Shown: positions 1 to 50,274 of the stretch, piece after piece
Layout: each line of letters begins with the position of its first letter
Position numbering within the stretch: position 1 is the stretch's first letter
The notes under the pieces: generated by a model
Seen by the model: the letters and a program-made list of their open reading frames with translations, nothing else
Database searches by the model: none
Told to the model about the DNA's origin: nothing
NCBI GenBank assembly: GCA_914767715.1
Contig: OU612065.1
Coordinates: 37,388,001-37,448,000, forward strand
DNA from: Membranipora membranacea
Lineage: Eukaryota > Bryozoa > Gymnolaemata > Cheilostomatida > Membraniporidae
Direction: 5' to 3'
Length of the DNA stretch: 60,000 nt
Made by a program: the position numbers and the translations under genes

Positions 1-877
1 AAATGGAACCCTTGTAACAGGTCCCCCTATGACAGCCACTCTTACACCCGGTACTCTTGATATTGGTATCCTGGTAGACGAAGCTTGAGTTGTTGTGCTG
101 AAGCGATTTCTTGGTCTCACGGTAGTCCGAACCCGAATTGGTGCTCGGGGTCTTAAAACTGGGCGGAATGTGAGCCTGGCAAATCCTCTAAGACACTGAA
201 AACGGAATCGATTTTGTGGCAAGCTGCATCGCTCTCTTGTTACACCATGGTGTCTGCAATAAAACAGGAATTTGGAATGAGAAAATATTCTTATGATGAA
301 CTTTAATGTTTGATATATTTAATGTAATTTTTATTTATGCTAAAACAATGTATATATACTGGAATCGATAAATTAGTGTACAAGGAAATAGAAGCACAGG
401 TATATACGGACAAACAGACAGCTGCTTGAGATACCTCATTATAGTATATGACTTAATTGAGGACTCCAGTCAATTATTTTATTTAATCTTATAAAAAATA
501 ACTCACCCATAACATGAAACCACCATCTGTAAAATAAATGAGTGTAATGTTAAATGTTAATGGAATAATGAGCACTTTCTCACTATCAGTATGAGTTACG
601 TGATGTTGCAATATTAAACACAACAAATGAAATTCCATAATTTGCAGAATAAGAATGTGTCTTAAATGATGAAACTTTTTCAGTGCTATCACAAATAATC
701 ATAATTTGAAGAGAGTTTTCCCAGATTGATATTTTTCTAGTTGATGTGATGATCATCTACGGATGAAAAGTTTTATTTTGATAATTTTAGTTATGAAAAT
801 CTGGAATCAAAATAAAATGCCGCTGTGTTTAAATTCTAATAGGCACCTACCAGCGTTGCCAGGATTAAAGCCTTCAT
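1..877 (-). CDS. Secreted arginine-rich protein, 5' part (runs off window)
   Basis: Three phase-compatible exons on the minus strand: 851-877, 507-526 (a 20-nt microexon) and 1-253, which continues beyond base 1. Exon 1 reads MKALILATL and stops at a GTAGGT donor. The microexon lies between a TTTATTTTACAG acceptor and a GTGAGT donor. The third exon follows a pyrimidine-rich TTTTATTGCAG acceptor, and the split codon GG|A joins in frame. The first 16 residues, MKALILATLMVVSCYG, form a good signal peptide. The next 84 codons are open, with about 18 Arg, no Lys or Asp, one Glu and two Cys spaced CSLPQNRFRFQC. The later part repeats R-P/R-V/R-I steps and has a short Thr/Ser stretch. I recognise no family. 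The composition would suit a cationic secreted peptide precursor or matrix protein (inference). Not seen: the 3' end and any transcript support. Confidence 0.55.
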
Positions 878-2598
878 TCTGGCGCTTTTATGTCTAAAGC
901 TGTATCTTCTAAAATAAATCCCTGATCACAACACCTGTATGATATCTAAGTGGTATATGGAGGCCTCCATTCTCCAACATCCTTATATGTATGAGGCTAT
1001 AGAGTACAGTGATAGGTAAACCAATGAGACAGCGTTTTACCATCCATCTGTCAATCAAGGGATGGCCAATCAAATCAAGAAATTATAAAATAAATCACAT
1101 CCATTAGAACTTTGATTGACTTGTTAAATGTTAATATGATTGATGCTCTGATGTTATGTGTATTTTTAGAAGTTCTCTAATAAGTTTGAGCTAATCGAGC
1201 ATGAATGGGTACATTATGCGATGGGCAAGATTTATAGCATCTCTGGTAGGTTGCAGGTCGGTCAGTATAGGTGTAAGATCAATGTAAAATTCCTCATCCC
1301 TACAAATCTTTGTGCAAAATTAAGGAGCAGTTGCCTTTTAGAATTGTCTGTTGTTGTCTGTTTTGCAGTTATAATCTACAGCAAAAAAATATCCAGATTT
1401 TTCCTCTTATTTCTTTTGCTCTTCAATCTCCATTATCTGTCTGCATTGCACTTTGATACTTATCGCTTGTACTATTCCTTAATACTTTTTCTAAGAGTCA
1501 GATAAGACATCGCTGATACCACGGATTCAGATGAGGCAACATCAATTGTTAAATTTTTTGAAATCCTCAAACTAAAACTTCACAAGACTAAAATTGAAGA
1601 ACCAGCTGTGTAGTTTACAATTGTAGGTGTATGAGGCAGAATAAAGACATGACATATTGGAGAACTCCTCGGAAAACGACAATTTCTCTAAGAAAATGTT
1701 GCTTTTTATTTGTTGTTGATAACCAATCATAGGTAGTTAAGTTAGTGCTAATTCATGTTGTAAATGACAACAGCATGTACAGCAACTGGTGATCTAACTG
1801 ACCACATGGTCTGATATAATTATGAGGTGTTGTATTAAAAATAATGATTCGAATCCCATATGTCTATGATACCCAATGGCTAACCACCTACTGTTGAATT
1901 TCTAATGATTTTTTCATTTCTTGACTGAAAAATTTCTATTATGCAGTTTTTCCAATGGCCTTGCCATTATTTAAAAGAGTCGTCCATTCTTTATGTTAGT
2001 GGAGACAACCCCAAAGTACAACACTTTTCTGGGTGGAGCCAGCAAGGAGGGTGGGATACCCAACCCTCCCTGGAGTCAGCAGGTCCCAAACTCGCTGGAG
2101 CCAGGGAGTTGTGAGTGTGATACTTTGTTACATTATCTTATTGATAGACCAGCCACACTGCCTTCAAATCAAATTGTATAAATATGGGGGCTCTCACTGC
2201 TTGCAATCTTGGGAGAAATTAGCCAAGCATGCATGCTACCCTCATTTGATATATTGACGCTGCAGAAATGCTTAAACCAAACACCACTGCAAAGCAGTCT
2301 TTTGCAGATGTATTCATTTCATGAAGCACAAGTTCATATAATGAACACCTCAATAATTGACTAGTGTAGCGGGCAGTGACTCTTTTAAATGAGAAAAATT
2401 GAATTTCAGCAAGGATGCGAATAAGCCAAATATAACTGATTTCTATTTTTAGATAAAATGCTAAATAAAATGGTCAATGCCTGGAAGCTTGCCTTACACA
2501 ATAACGTGACACAATGCACAACAATTTAGCCCCTTTTTAGAGTTATCATCTACTTTTATCATTTACCTGCTACTGTAGTCTTTTTTATATGCACCAGT

Positions 2599-2640
2599 AG
2601 TCTGAGCCCCCCAGACTTTTGCCCCTCGCCCAACGGGGGA
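2599..2640 (-). mobile_element. 5'-truncated retroelement fragment, copy 1 (42 bp) with 10-bp target duplication
   Basis: The 42-bp insert is flanked by identical ATGCACCAGT at 2589-2598 and 2641-2650. Read on the minus strand its 3' end is the stem-loop AGTCTGGGGGGCTCAGACT, preceded by CGAGGGGCAAA. The same 3' end recurs at 3646-3700 with a different 5' limit. This fits target-primed retroposition with variable 5' truncation, as in LINE or SINE lineages that use a terminal stem-loop in place of poly(A). No coding capacity. Confidence 0.6.
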
Positions 2641-3645
2641 ATGCACCAGTAAAGATTGTTCATTTCACAAAACAATAGGTGCCTAGCTCATTCACATGGA
2701 ATTTGTCGAATCTTATTTCTACCATAACTCTCCAACTCCTTGCATAACTGCACTACATTTCTAAGCTTTTAGTATTCAATGGCTAATTAATTCACATACC
2801 ATACCAGCCAGTAACAATGAAGATCAGAAAGGTCACCTTAAAGGGCAACCAAGGTTTCAAACAAGTTCTCATCGATTGATAGCAGATTCATTGCACCTTC
2901 TGCATCGAGAAAAAGACAAAATCTAATTCTGATGATAATTTAGCCAGAATTCTTGTGAGACAATTCATCCATAAGGTACTCAAACTCAGCTAAAAGAGAA
3001 TACCACATAGCAGTTTCCTGTTCCTGATATTATTTAGCCTGTGCTCTATCATTATTACAGCAATGACTTGGAACCTCCCCTAAACTGAAGTGTTACCCAG
3101 CTTAGAGTCAGCAGCTACTTTGAGTTTTGCGCCGCATCATGCACAATGCTGCCTAGCACATTAGTTACTACCCATTGATGCATTGCTGCGAAACCTTGAT
3201 TGCCCTTTACCATAAGACGAACATTCATATACCCCCTTGTGCTGGATTGAATGGTGATGAACTGTCAAACGCATTACTTGTAAAAGTTGGCGAATGAAGT
3301 TGATTTCTCTTGCAGTCTGCTACACCGTTTTGTTGTAACCCTCAATGATTTGACTATTTCATGCCACACGACTGTGACACTGATAAATTGTTCATCACCC
3401 ACAAGGGGAACGTATGATTATCCTCGCCCTGAAATTTCGGATCACAATGTCTGGAATAAAATCATGGGAGCCAAGGTATGGGATTTATCTAAACAATGCT
3501 TTGCAAGAGGTACACTAAGGGACTTGAAGCAGGAGTGCCTCTTTCGACCGAGAACAAAAACTAATTATTTATACTCTGCTCGTTTGAGGCAGATTCCCGG
3601 GCAAGTGGGACAGCACTATTTTGAGTCTCACTTATATCTTTAGCT

Positions 3646-3700
3646 AGTCTGAGCCCCCCAGACTTTTGCCCCTCGTCCGACGACCCCCCGGGCGAGAGAA
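3646..3700 (-). mobile_element. 5'-truncated retroelement fragment, copy 2 (55 bp) with 10-bp target duplication
   Basis: The 55-bp insert lies between perfect copies of ATCTTTAGCT at 3636-3645 and 3701-3710. It shares the 30 bp at its minus-strand 3' end with copy 1 at 2599-2640, including the AGTCT..AGACT stem-loop. It extends about 13 bp further on the other side. Shared 3' end, different 5' end and independent target duplications support two separate retroposition events of one family. Confidence 0.6.
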
Positions 3701-3981
3701 ATCTTTAGCTGGTGTGTATTGGTGCAAAATCAAAACAGGTGGGCAGATGCGGAATGTAGTTTGAATTGGGCGAATGACAGGTTTGGGAACAAATCCAAAT
3801 ACCTGTTTGGATCATAAGCTAATACCAAACTAGGAGAAGAGTGTGTATGCCGAGTTGAGTCAATGATCAAATATCAGGTACATACACACTGGGCATTGTT
3901 TGCCTGAAAAGATGTATGTTAATAGCAGAACAACATTATACTTTGTTTGCTTATGAGTGCAATCTCGCCACTGATCACTTT

Positions 3982-3987
3982 TTTATT
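3982..3987 (-). terminator. Candidate polyadenylation signal for YTHDF
   Basis: TTTATT on the plus strand (AATAAA on the minus strand), about 340 bp past the proposed YTHDF stop at 4323-4325. Further TTTATT words at about 4511-4520 lie inside the proposed last intron. They could serve a form that reads through the 4829 donor. Confidence 0.3.
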
Positions 3988-4322
3988 TAGCCGGAACGTT
4001 GCCACTCCTCAGCCTTGAGACAAAGCATGGCAGCATGACAAATTTGCACAAAATAAGATGTCAATCATGTCAATATTCAGTCAAGAATTTAAATCAAGAT
4101 CATTCAGTTTGTGATATCCAAGAATGTATCCATTTCGAAAAAAGGACTAAGTCTAAATTAATACCGTTGTAGTACACCATTTCAGGATTTTTGTTTGAGT
4201 CATCAACCATTATTGACTGGCAAAAGACAAAAAATGACAACACAAAGAAAAGGAGGTGGTGAATATGCTTTATCCATGTAGAAGCATTCCTGTAGTATTC
4301 CATACAATCTGGTGTAATCAAA

Positions 4323-7300
4323 TCAGTTTCTGTTTCCATTCTAAAAATAAACGATGGTATAAATGGCTATCAGTATGAATGATTTGGAGGCTTCCATTTG
4401 ATTGCGAAACATATTCATGAACAATGAATCAAGTCATCTGCATTTTAGGACCACAATACACATTTATATTACCAGTGATTAATGGAGATGGGAGTGCTCA
4501 GATGGCTTGTTTTTATTTTATTTTATAATTCTGCTTGAGTTTTGCAATTGAGCAGCTATTTTGAAATTTGAACGTTGATCCTTATACTAAACATGACCTA
4601 ACCAAACAAAAACTTCAAGTTAAAAAAAAGCTGAACAGCTGCATATAGCTAACTATGTGATAAGATAACTATTTCAAAACACTCAAGGTTGCCAAGTGAG
4701 TAGGGTGATAGAGCCAGCGAGCAACTATGACATCTACGTCACACTCATTAACTTAGATAGGCAATTTCACAAATAAATATAACAACCCGGGAGGTTTCTG
4801 CATCATACTTATCAATTTGGATACTCACAGCCAGTTTTGCGGGTTTCTTTTTTTCAGTAGAGTCACCACCTTCCTCAACTTCTTTTTTCTCATAATGTCC
4901 AAAGTCATCAAAAATAGACGTACTGTGTCGGTACTGATGAATGATCTTGAGAACTTGCCTGCCCTTCTCTGGAGGCACCTCTTGAGTGTCCCTGGAGTTA
5001 GTTACCGGCTTATTCTCATTGTTTTCCAGGCGAATGTGTCGAAGTTGACCGTTGGGAACGTCTTTGACATAAATCCATTTGATGTCCATCTGTCCTTTCC
5101 ATTTGTCTTGTGTCCAGACCCCAGCCTGGGTACTGTAGTCCACACCAGACATCATCTGGGCCATTCCACAGAAGTGACCACTACCGTTCACTGAATAAAG
5201 CAAATAAATCGGTCCCTTACCCTCCCTCTCTTTAAAAGCAGCGTCCAGTCGTTTATTCCCGTGTTCAGTACTACACCAAACCCCATACTTAATAGCACGA
5301 TGGATATCGTCCTCGGAATAGCTTTTAATAACAAAGAATCGAGTGTTTTTGGCAGTAAGATCGAAGGATTTTGGATTATAGGAGTTGGTCTGCTTTAGTT
5401 TACTAAGTGTAGGGTCTGCCTCAGCATCAGAACTGCCGTTCTGTTTAGCGTGCGATGGCCTATCACCACTACCACCGGCACTGTTACCATTACGCTGGTT
5501 TCTAGGTGCTGACCAGGCATTGGTAGTTCTTTGTCCCTGAGGAGCAGTGTTGGCTCTCGGGGCACCTTTATCCCAGCTGCTGATCTCTGGGGCCGCTTTC
5601 ACAGGTGGCTTAGTCAAGATCTTTGGAGGTTGAGGCGGAGCAGGTTTCGCTGGCTGGCTTGCGAGCTGAGCCCATGACATCGGCTTTGGTGGTCCAGATG
5701 GAACTGGGGCAGGATTCACACTAGAATTATTCACATTTGCCTGAGTCGGTTCATGAACAGATGTTTCACTAGCAGACTCCTGGCTTATGTCACTATTCCC
5801 ATTGACATTTATCATCTGCATTCCCTGCTCAATTTCCTGAACGTCATTCTCTTGCTGATCCGTGCCCGTAGGTGTCACTGCACTACCCACCGGTGAATTA
5901 TCCTGACCGTTCACCACAGGTTTCTGACTGTTGTCAGGCATTTGTTGATAAAAGTTTGAATACGCCTGATCCATTGGAGTCATTTGTTGACCATCTAAGT
6001 CAACTTTCATCGGATCCTGTACGGGCTGCTGAGTCCAGTAATCCCCATAGGGCCAGCTAAATCCCATAGTAGGCGCATAATCGAATCCAGTGTATTGTTG
6101 CATGTAATCGTTCGCACTGAGCCCTTGACCATAATTTCCAAGATAAGATAGAGCGTCACTACCAGAGGTTGACCATGCACTACTGTCAAAGAAGCCAGGA
6201 TAACCGCTCATAGTCTGCTGATAATAGCTCATATAATTATCTGTTGCGTTTGGACTTGACATCTGCTGCATTTGCTGCATGGACTGCTGACTATACTGCG
6301 CCTGTAATATAATTTATTGTAGATTAAATTGCAGTCATAGGTCGGAGAAGTGAACATTGTGATGAATTAATCTAACTCAGATATAGTTTCAAGCTCAAAA
6401 TATCTTATTTTCAACAGTGTGAAGTGGGTGTTACAGAAGACAATAGTTACCTGTTGGTGGTGTTGCGGGGTATGCATTTGGGAGTAATCGTATCTTTCAT
6501 CTCTCCGAGTGTCACCATTCACTACAAAAAAAAGATATAGGTTATGATATTTAAAACCCTATCAGTCTCCAATCCCCAGAAATCAAAGTGAAGCGAGAAT
6601 CACCACATTGTCATTATTTGTCCTCATCAATGAGAGAAGATGAGTGAGAGAAGTAAAACTACTGCACTGACCTTGAGGTTGATGATTCTGCTGCTGCGGT
6701 TGCTGCTGATTTTTACCACCTCGCTAAAAAGAAAAAAAAACTGTGATTATTTATGCGTTCAGTTGCATCATTGTATTGCCATAATGGGAATAGACCAAAT
6801 GCCCATTCATATATCAAGCACAAAACTAGTATAACATTCTTATACCAAAAATAGCCTCGCAATGAGTGATATGAGGAAGCAAGTAAATGATATTGGACTT
6901 GGTCCACATTCTCTCTGGAGTGGCCACTAACTGGTATTATATACATATGTAACCCTAACTAAACCGTCTTCCTAAACAAGACGACTAAGACTAACTAATA
7001 ATGACCCCACCATCATAAATAACTATTTGAACTTGTTTGAGAAATGTAACTTACAACTCTTCTCTTATCTTTGTTTTGTCACATCAACACAGATATGAAT
7101 TATACATGAATACGTACACAATCAATGCACCAAATCAAATCAGAACAATACAACTGCATTACACTCTGACATTTATTGCAAAGTGCGTTGGTTTCTAGGA
7201 GAGCAACAACAAACATGAGAAGATGGTAGTGGATGGGAAGAAAACTTCCTAACCATACATACGTTCCACTGGCACTAGACTAGCACGATTCTTTTCTCTC

Positions 7301-7774
7301 AGTATTTATCTACACTACTGTATCTGCACTAACCATAATTATGCTTCACCCACTAACTAACTCATATGAGCAATATATCACTGGCCTCTAATATGCAGCA
7401 GGTCATGAGTATGCTGCCATGGGCTTAGACTAGAGTACTACTATGTTCTATCCAAGCCAAATCATAATAATAATTATGACTTCACCACTGACTGACTATC
7501 TATGGTAAGAACCAGTTTTCAGTCCTGTGATATTCACAGTCATTATTATGCAGTCCATCTGGAGCTCATGCAATTTTCAGTATTGTCGGACAGCCTATCC
7601 CAACGATCATTTGGTCGACTTGAATCATATTCATCTTCTTCCTTATTCATAGTGAAAGGAAAGATGGAAATGAAGTCCCAATTTCAGTAGTGGGGGTTTG
7701 TTTTTTTAGTAGCTATTTCATAGTTTTGAGGGTATTATGTGCACATAACTTACTTGATCTACCCTGGTGGACAT
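4323..7774 (-). CDS. ythdf: YTH domain family protein (cytoplasmic m6A reader)
   Basis: Exons on the minus strand: 7754-7774, 6672-6723, 6451-6521, 4829-6301 and 4323-4340, giving 544 residues (vertebrate YTHDF1-3 are about 560-585). The start MSTRVDQ resembles vertebrate YTHDF N-termini. Residues 25 to about 365 are a Gln/Asn/Tyr/Pro-rich disordered region. The YTH domain spans about 370-517 and includes [49 protein letters not shown] and [12 protein letters not shown]. The m6A aromatic cage residues are present as Trp390, Trp444 and Trp449. Family role: binds N6-methyladenosine in mRNA and promotes deadenylation, decay or condensate entry. The last step is the least certain. A good GTGAGT donor follows KKKPAKLA, and an acceptor at 4341-4342 gives a short NGNRN end. 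Without that splice, translation would run 26 more codons to a stop at 4748. Confidence 0.93.
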
Positions 7775-8079
7775 TCTTCATAAAGGAATGTTATTCAGGG
7801 CACGCGCCTTCAGCTCTGATAGCTTAATATTCTTGTGGAAAGACCAATTTTGGGTTTCAACCTTGTATTTTCCTCTCAATCAAACCAGGAATTTGCCACA
7901 ATGGCGGACAGCTGTAGCCTCGTTATGAGACAAAGACACGTGATTCTATTGATTAGCTTTGTCCAATAACATCAATCCTCAATTTCTCTGCAGTCCTGTC
8001 CTTTTAGGAGCACATGTTTCAGAACTTCACGAGGAGAAGTCCACGCTGCTCTCACTAAATTAGAAATAGAATTTGCAAA
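7775..8079. promoter_or_regulatory. Shared divergent promoter of YTHDF and fibrillarin
   Basis: The start codons of YTHDF (7774, minus) and fibrillarin (8080, plus) are 305 bp apart and point away from each other. The interval must therefore hold both 5' UTRs and the core promoter or promoters, unless distant 5' UTR exons exist. It contains the YY1-like word ACAATGGCGGAC near 7898 and pyrimidine tracts near 7980 and 8000 (CCTTTTAG). No convincing TATA box was seen, which is usual for housekeeping genes. Confidence 0.6.
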
Positions 8080-10102
8080 ATGGGTCCACCTGGGTTCTCA
8101 CCAAGAGGAGGTGGTGGTAGAGGAGGTTTCTCACCAAGAGGAGGTGGTGGAAGAGGCGGATTCTCTCCAAGAGGAGGTGGAGGCAGAGGAGGATTTTCAC
8201 CCAGAGGCGGTAGAGGAGGATTCTCACCACGAGGTGGGGCCAGGGGAGGCCGAGGTGGCTTTGGTGGTAGAGGAGGACGAGGCAGAGGGGGAGGAAGAGG
8301 AGGCTTTGGAGCTGGAAGGAAGGTTATTGTCGAACCTCACAGGCATAAAGGTAACTTATTATATCCAATCCATGGATGGTGGTCATTTATTTAGAAGATA
8401 CTGATAGTTAGTAGTAAATAAAAGTAAATAATAATAATTACTCCAGTCCATGGTTTGCTATAATTTATAACTAGTATGAATATTATTGTCATGCAATCAT
8501 TGAATTTATTGCCAGTAGAGTAGTGGAAATAGTTTGGTTGATATGATAGGATCAATTTCAAGGAAAGAACAAAATGTGAAAGGGGATGAACTTGATTTAA
8601 TTTGGAAAAGAAGACATCATTCTTATAACAAACATGATGTTGTTGTAACTCAACTGGTATACCATGTGTCACTGTGTGTATTTCATATTTATTTATCTAT
8701 TCTATGTTGCCTTCATCGTGTATTTGTTTTTTTTTCATTTAGGTTGGAGCTTGAACCAATATATTGTCTGTTTTGATATATTACAAAAATCATCTAATTC
8801 ATGTTGTTGCTACAATTGTTTGTCTATGGACAGCCGATGCTGACGCGTACCCAGCTAACCCGATGATGATATATATACTATCGAGACAGAATTAGGGTTG
8901 GAAAGAAAGATTTTTGAAGATTATTAATATACAGAGTTTCCAAACATGTGACTGTTATAAAACAATTTTAACTTTATTTGATAGGTGTATTCATTGCTAG
9001 AGGTAAAGAAGATGTTTTGGTTACTCTGAACCAGGTGATAGGAGAGTCTGTATATGGCGAGAAGCGTATGAGTGTCGAGGTAAGACAATGTTAATAATAC
9101 ACAGCTAATTGAACACTCTACTGGCTCCTGAAGAATTGATTTGACACCTCACTGTGAAAGCCAGCATAAATACATTGCTGTAATCTGCCCTAACCTTCAG
9201 AGATAATTACTCATGTCACAGGTTTCCATCACACATTGTTCATTCTCATATAATTATTTTCATTAGGAAGGAGAGAAGAAGATTGAGTACAGAACATGGA
9301 ATCCCTTCAGATCAAAATTAGCTGCAGCTATTATGGGAGGTAAGCTATCAAAAGCTTTATGTCATCACAGATAGTTGTTGAAGCCATTCCTTAGTTGTCC
9401 ATCCATTAATGGCATTATTATTACCTTGATATGTAACTTTACGTGCTGACATACTTTGTATTGGGGAAGATAATTTGAACTGAGCTAAGGCCTGTGATAA
9501 TAAAAGTTTTACTGTTAATGGCTTGGTAACAATAATGACGGATGTGCTCTAGAAATGTGAATACCATGTTTAGTATATCGTTTCCAGGAGTTGACAACAT
9601 ACACATCAAACCTGGTTCCAAGGTTTTATATCTGGGAGCTGCATCAGGTACCACAGTTAGCCACGTCTCAGACGTAGTAGGAGAGACCGGTCTCGTCTTC
9701 GCTGTAGAGTTCTCACACAGAAGTGGTCGTGACCTCATCAACATGGCCAAGAAGAGGACAAATATTATCCCGATCATCGAAGATGCCAGACATCCACACA
9801 AGTACAGAATGCTCGTCAGCGCTGTTGACTGTATTTTTGCTGATGTTGCTCAGCCAGATCAAGCCCGTATTGTGGCTATAAATGCCCATTATTTCCTCAA
9901 GAACGAAGGTTTTGTTGTCATTTCCATCAAAGCTAACTGCATTGATTCCACCGCTGAGTCCGAAGCTGTGTTTGCCAGTGAGGTAGCCAAGCTAAAGAAT
10001 GAGAAGATTAAACCAAAGGAGCAGGTCACTCTTGAGCCTTATGAGAGAGACCATGCTGTCGTAGTGGGACAATACCGTCCAGCAGCTAAGAAGGGTAAAT
10101 AA
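8080..10102 (+). CDS. fbl: Fibrillarin, rRNA 2'-O-methyltransferase of box C/D snoRNPs
   Basis: Exons 8080-8350, 8985-9079, 9267-9339 and 9588-10102, all with GT-AG junctions and matching phases, encode 317 residues (human FBL has 321). Residues 1 to about 80 are a glycine-arginine-rich region built from repeats of the type [11 protein letters not shown]. The fold then starts at [12 protein letters not shown] and continues through [32 protein letters not shown], the AdoMet-binding [52 protein letters not shown] and SIKANCID. It ends [17 protein letters not shown] plus a basic tail. Fibrillarin is the catalytic subunit of nucleolar C/D snoRNPs and also methylates histone H2A Gln in other eukaryotes. 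All family blocks are intact. I looked in its introns for box C/D or H/ACA snoRNAs and saw none I could defend. Confidence 0.97.
8092..8260 (+). repeat. 33-bp tandem repeats encoding the fibrillarin GAR domain
   Basis: Five successive units of the form GGxTTCTCxCCxxGAGGAGG.. encode [11 protein letters not shown] twice or more, then shortened GFSPRGGRG and [10 protein letters not shown]. The units differ mostly at third positions, so the peptide is kept while the DNA drifts. They lie at the N-terminus, where other fibrillarins have irregular GGRGG runs. Confidence 0.8.
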
Positions 10103-48955
<38,853 letters not shown>

Positions 48956-50274
48956 CTATTGAGGACTAAGAAGACTTCGCCTCAGAAAGCAGCCTAGCTA
49001 CTCAGTAACTATAGGATGGCGGTGATGAGGTACTTCTATTGCAAACTGGACCAGAATTTTTTTTATCTTGACTGAGATTTTCAGGGCTTGCATATTATCA
49101 TGTATTTTCTAAACCTACTTATTATTATAGAAATCTTTTTGGATTAACTTATTGCTATGTCTTTTACTTATTTTGTGATGGGGATTTTTTGTCTAGGATA
49201 GATAATCCAGTAGGCTCACCTAACCTTGTGACAGCGTTCACAAGCTTCATCACCTTGGATGGTGAGTACAATTTCGGAGTAATTTCTGGGCCAAGGAAAT
49301 AACTATTTTTTATTGTTCAGTAATCAGCTTCATATGCGACTAACCAGTTATTACCAGGTGTCAAAGAGAACATAACTTGTCCTTTTGTCCTGTTAAATCT
49401 CGCTAGGCCTGCTTCAAATTAACTTTATTTAAGATTTTTAGGGCTAGTTTGAATCTAGGGCCATCATCACTTAATTAATTATGCTAATTTGTCACAAAAT
49501 GTCTGAAGCTGCTGTTTTTTTCATAATGTGGACTGTCCAAGTATGGACTTATTTTTTATGGTACCAAATTATGTTTTTTGTTTCACTGTTGTAAAGACTA
49601 TATTCAGTTGGTCATGTTTGGTGATTTTGTTCATAAGAGGAAAAGTATTTTACACCCTACAGTGTTCCCATCACTTATCAGACGGATCATGTTTCAATAT
49701 AGTATTACAATTTAGACACCATTATTTGTTTACTTTGTACAAGAGATGTTATTTAACTGAAAGCATATCCACAGGCTAACGAGTAACTGAGCAGTCACCA
49801 AATTTCTAACAATAAAACACTGAGAACTCCTTCAAAAAATGCAGTCGTGTCCTGTCTTAATTAGTGAGGCATACAATGCATTGATCCTATTTTTCCTTTA
49901 CAGCACTGGACTGTATTCATCCCATAAACCTCGCCTGAATTATTACCTCCAGCAGATCCAAACATTCTTGTAAAAACATCTCATGCTAACAACTTTGTGT
50001 TAATTTTACAGATGTTTTGGATACACAATCATTTATGTAGGTAAGCTTTGAACAATAGATAAGTGGCATACCAACCCATGTGCAGGGGGGGGGGGGGCAC
50101 CAATTTGGGATGTCAAACTACAACCAAACCAAGTAAGAGACAACACTTATAAATTCCACACAATATATTGTGACCAACGATGAGACAATGGATCGTACCT
50201 ACATCGCTCCTTACCTTTCAGTCTGCAACCTACATCATTAAGTTTTGACTGTATACAGTAGGTGTAACTTTTAT
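48956..50274. other. Interval between convergent Scribble and the 215-residue gene
   Basis: Contains the Scribble 3' UTR and the 3' UTR of the minus-strand gene. A candidate Scribble poly(A) signal AATAAA lies at 49811-49816. There is a G run at about 50086-50098. The open frame 49528-49779 has no coding support. Confidence 0.4.

Larger units (their letters stand above)
878..4322. other. Gene-poor interval between the secreted gene and YTHDF
   Basis: No exon chain with good splice sites and coding composition was found on either strand. Open frames here, for example 1221-1505 and 3287-3643 on the plus strand, lack family resemblance and splice context. The interval holds two small retroelement fragments (2599-2640 and 3646-3700). 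Around 2030-2130 there is a GC-richer patch with short inverted repeats (GGAGGGT/ACCCTCC). The left part should contain the promoter of the minus-strand secreted gene, and the right part the 3' UTR of YTHDF. Confidence 0.5.

Noticed and set aside
1-253. EGF-like domain in the first minus-strand exon (CSLPQNRFRFQCLRGF)
   Set aside because: Only two of six cysteines are present, and phase joins it directly to a signal-peptide exon. An Arg-rich secreted protein explains the sequence better.
3287-3643. 118-codon plus-strand open frame
   Set aside because: No family resemblance, no splice context, and it ends at the retroelement insertion. Probably chance.
4748-4828. Contiguous C-terminal extension of YTHDF to the stop at 4748
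   Set aside because: It reads straight through a consensus GTGAGT donor and encodes a hydrophobic tail unlike the family. Kept only as an alternative.
8351-9587. snoRNA genes inside fibrillarin introns
   Set aside because: GATGATGA near 8863 could be a box C, but no box D (CTGA) lies at a suitable distance with a terminal stem. No H/ACA fold is convincing.
9439-9801. 120-codon minus-strand frame over the fibrillarin exon
   Set aside because: Shadow of the conserved plus-strand coding exon.
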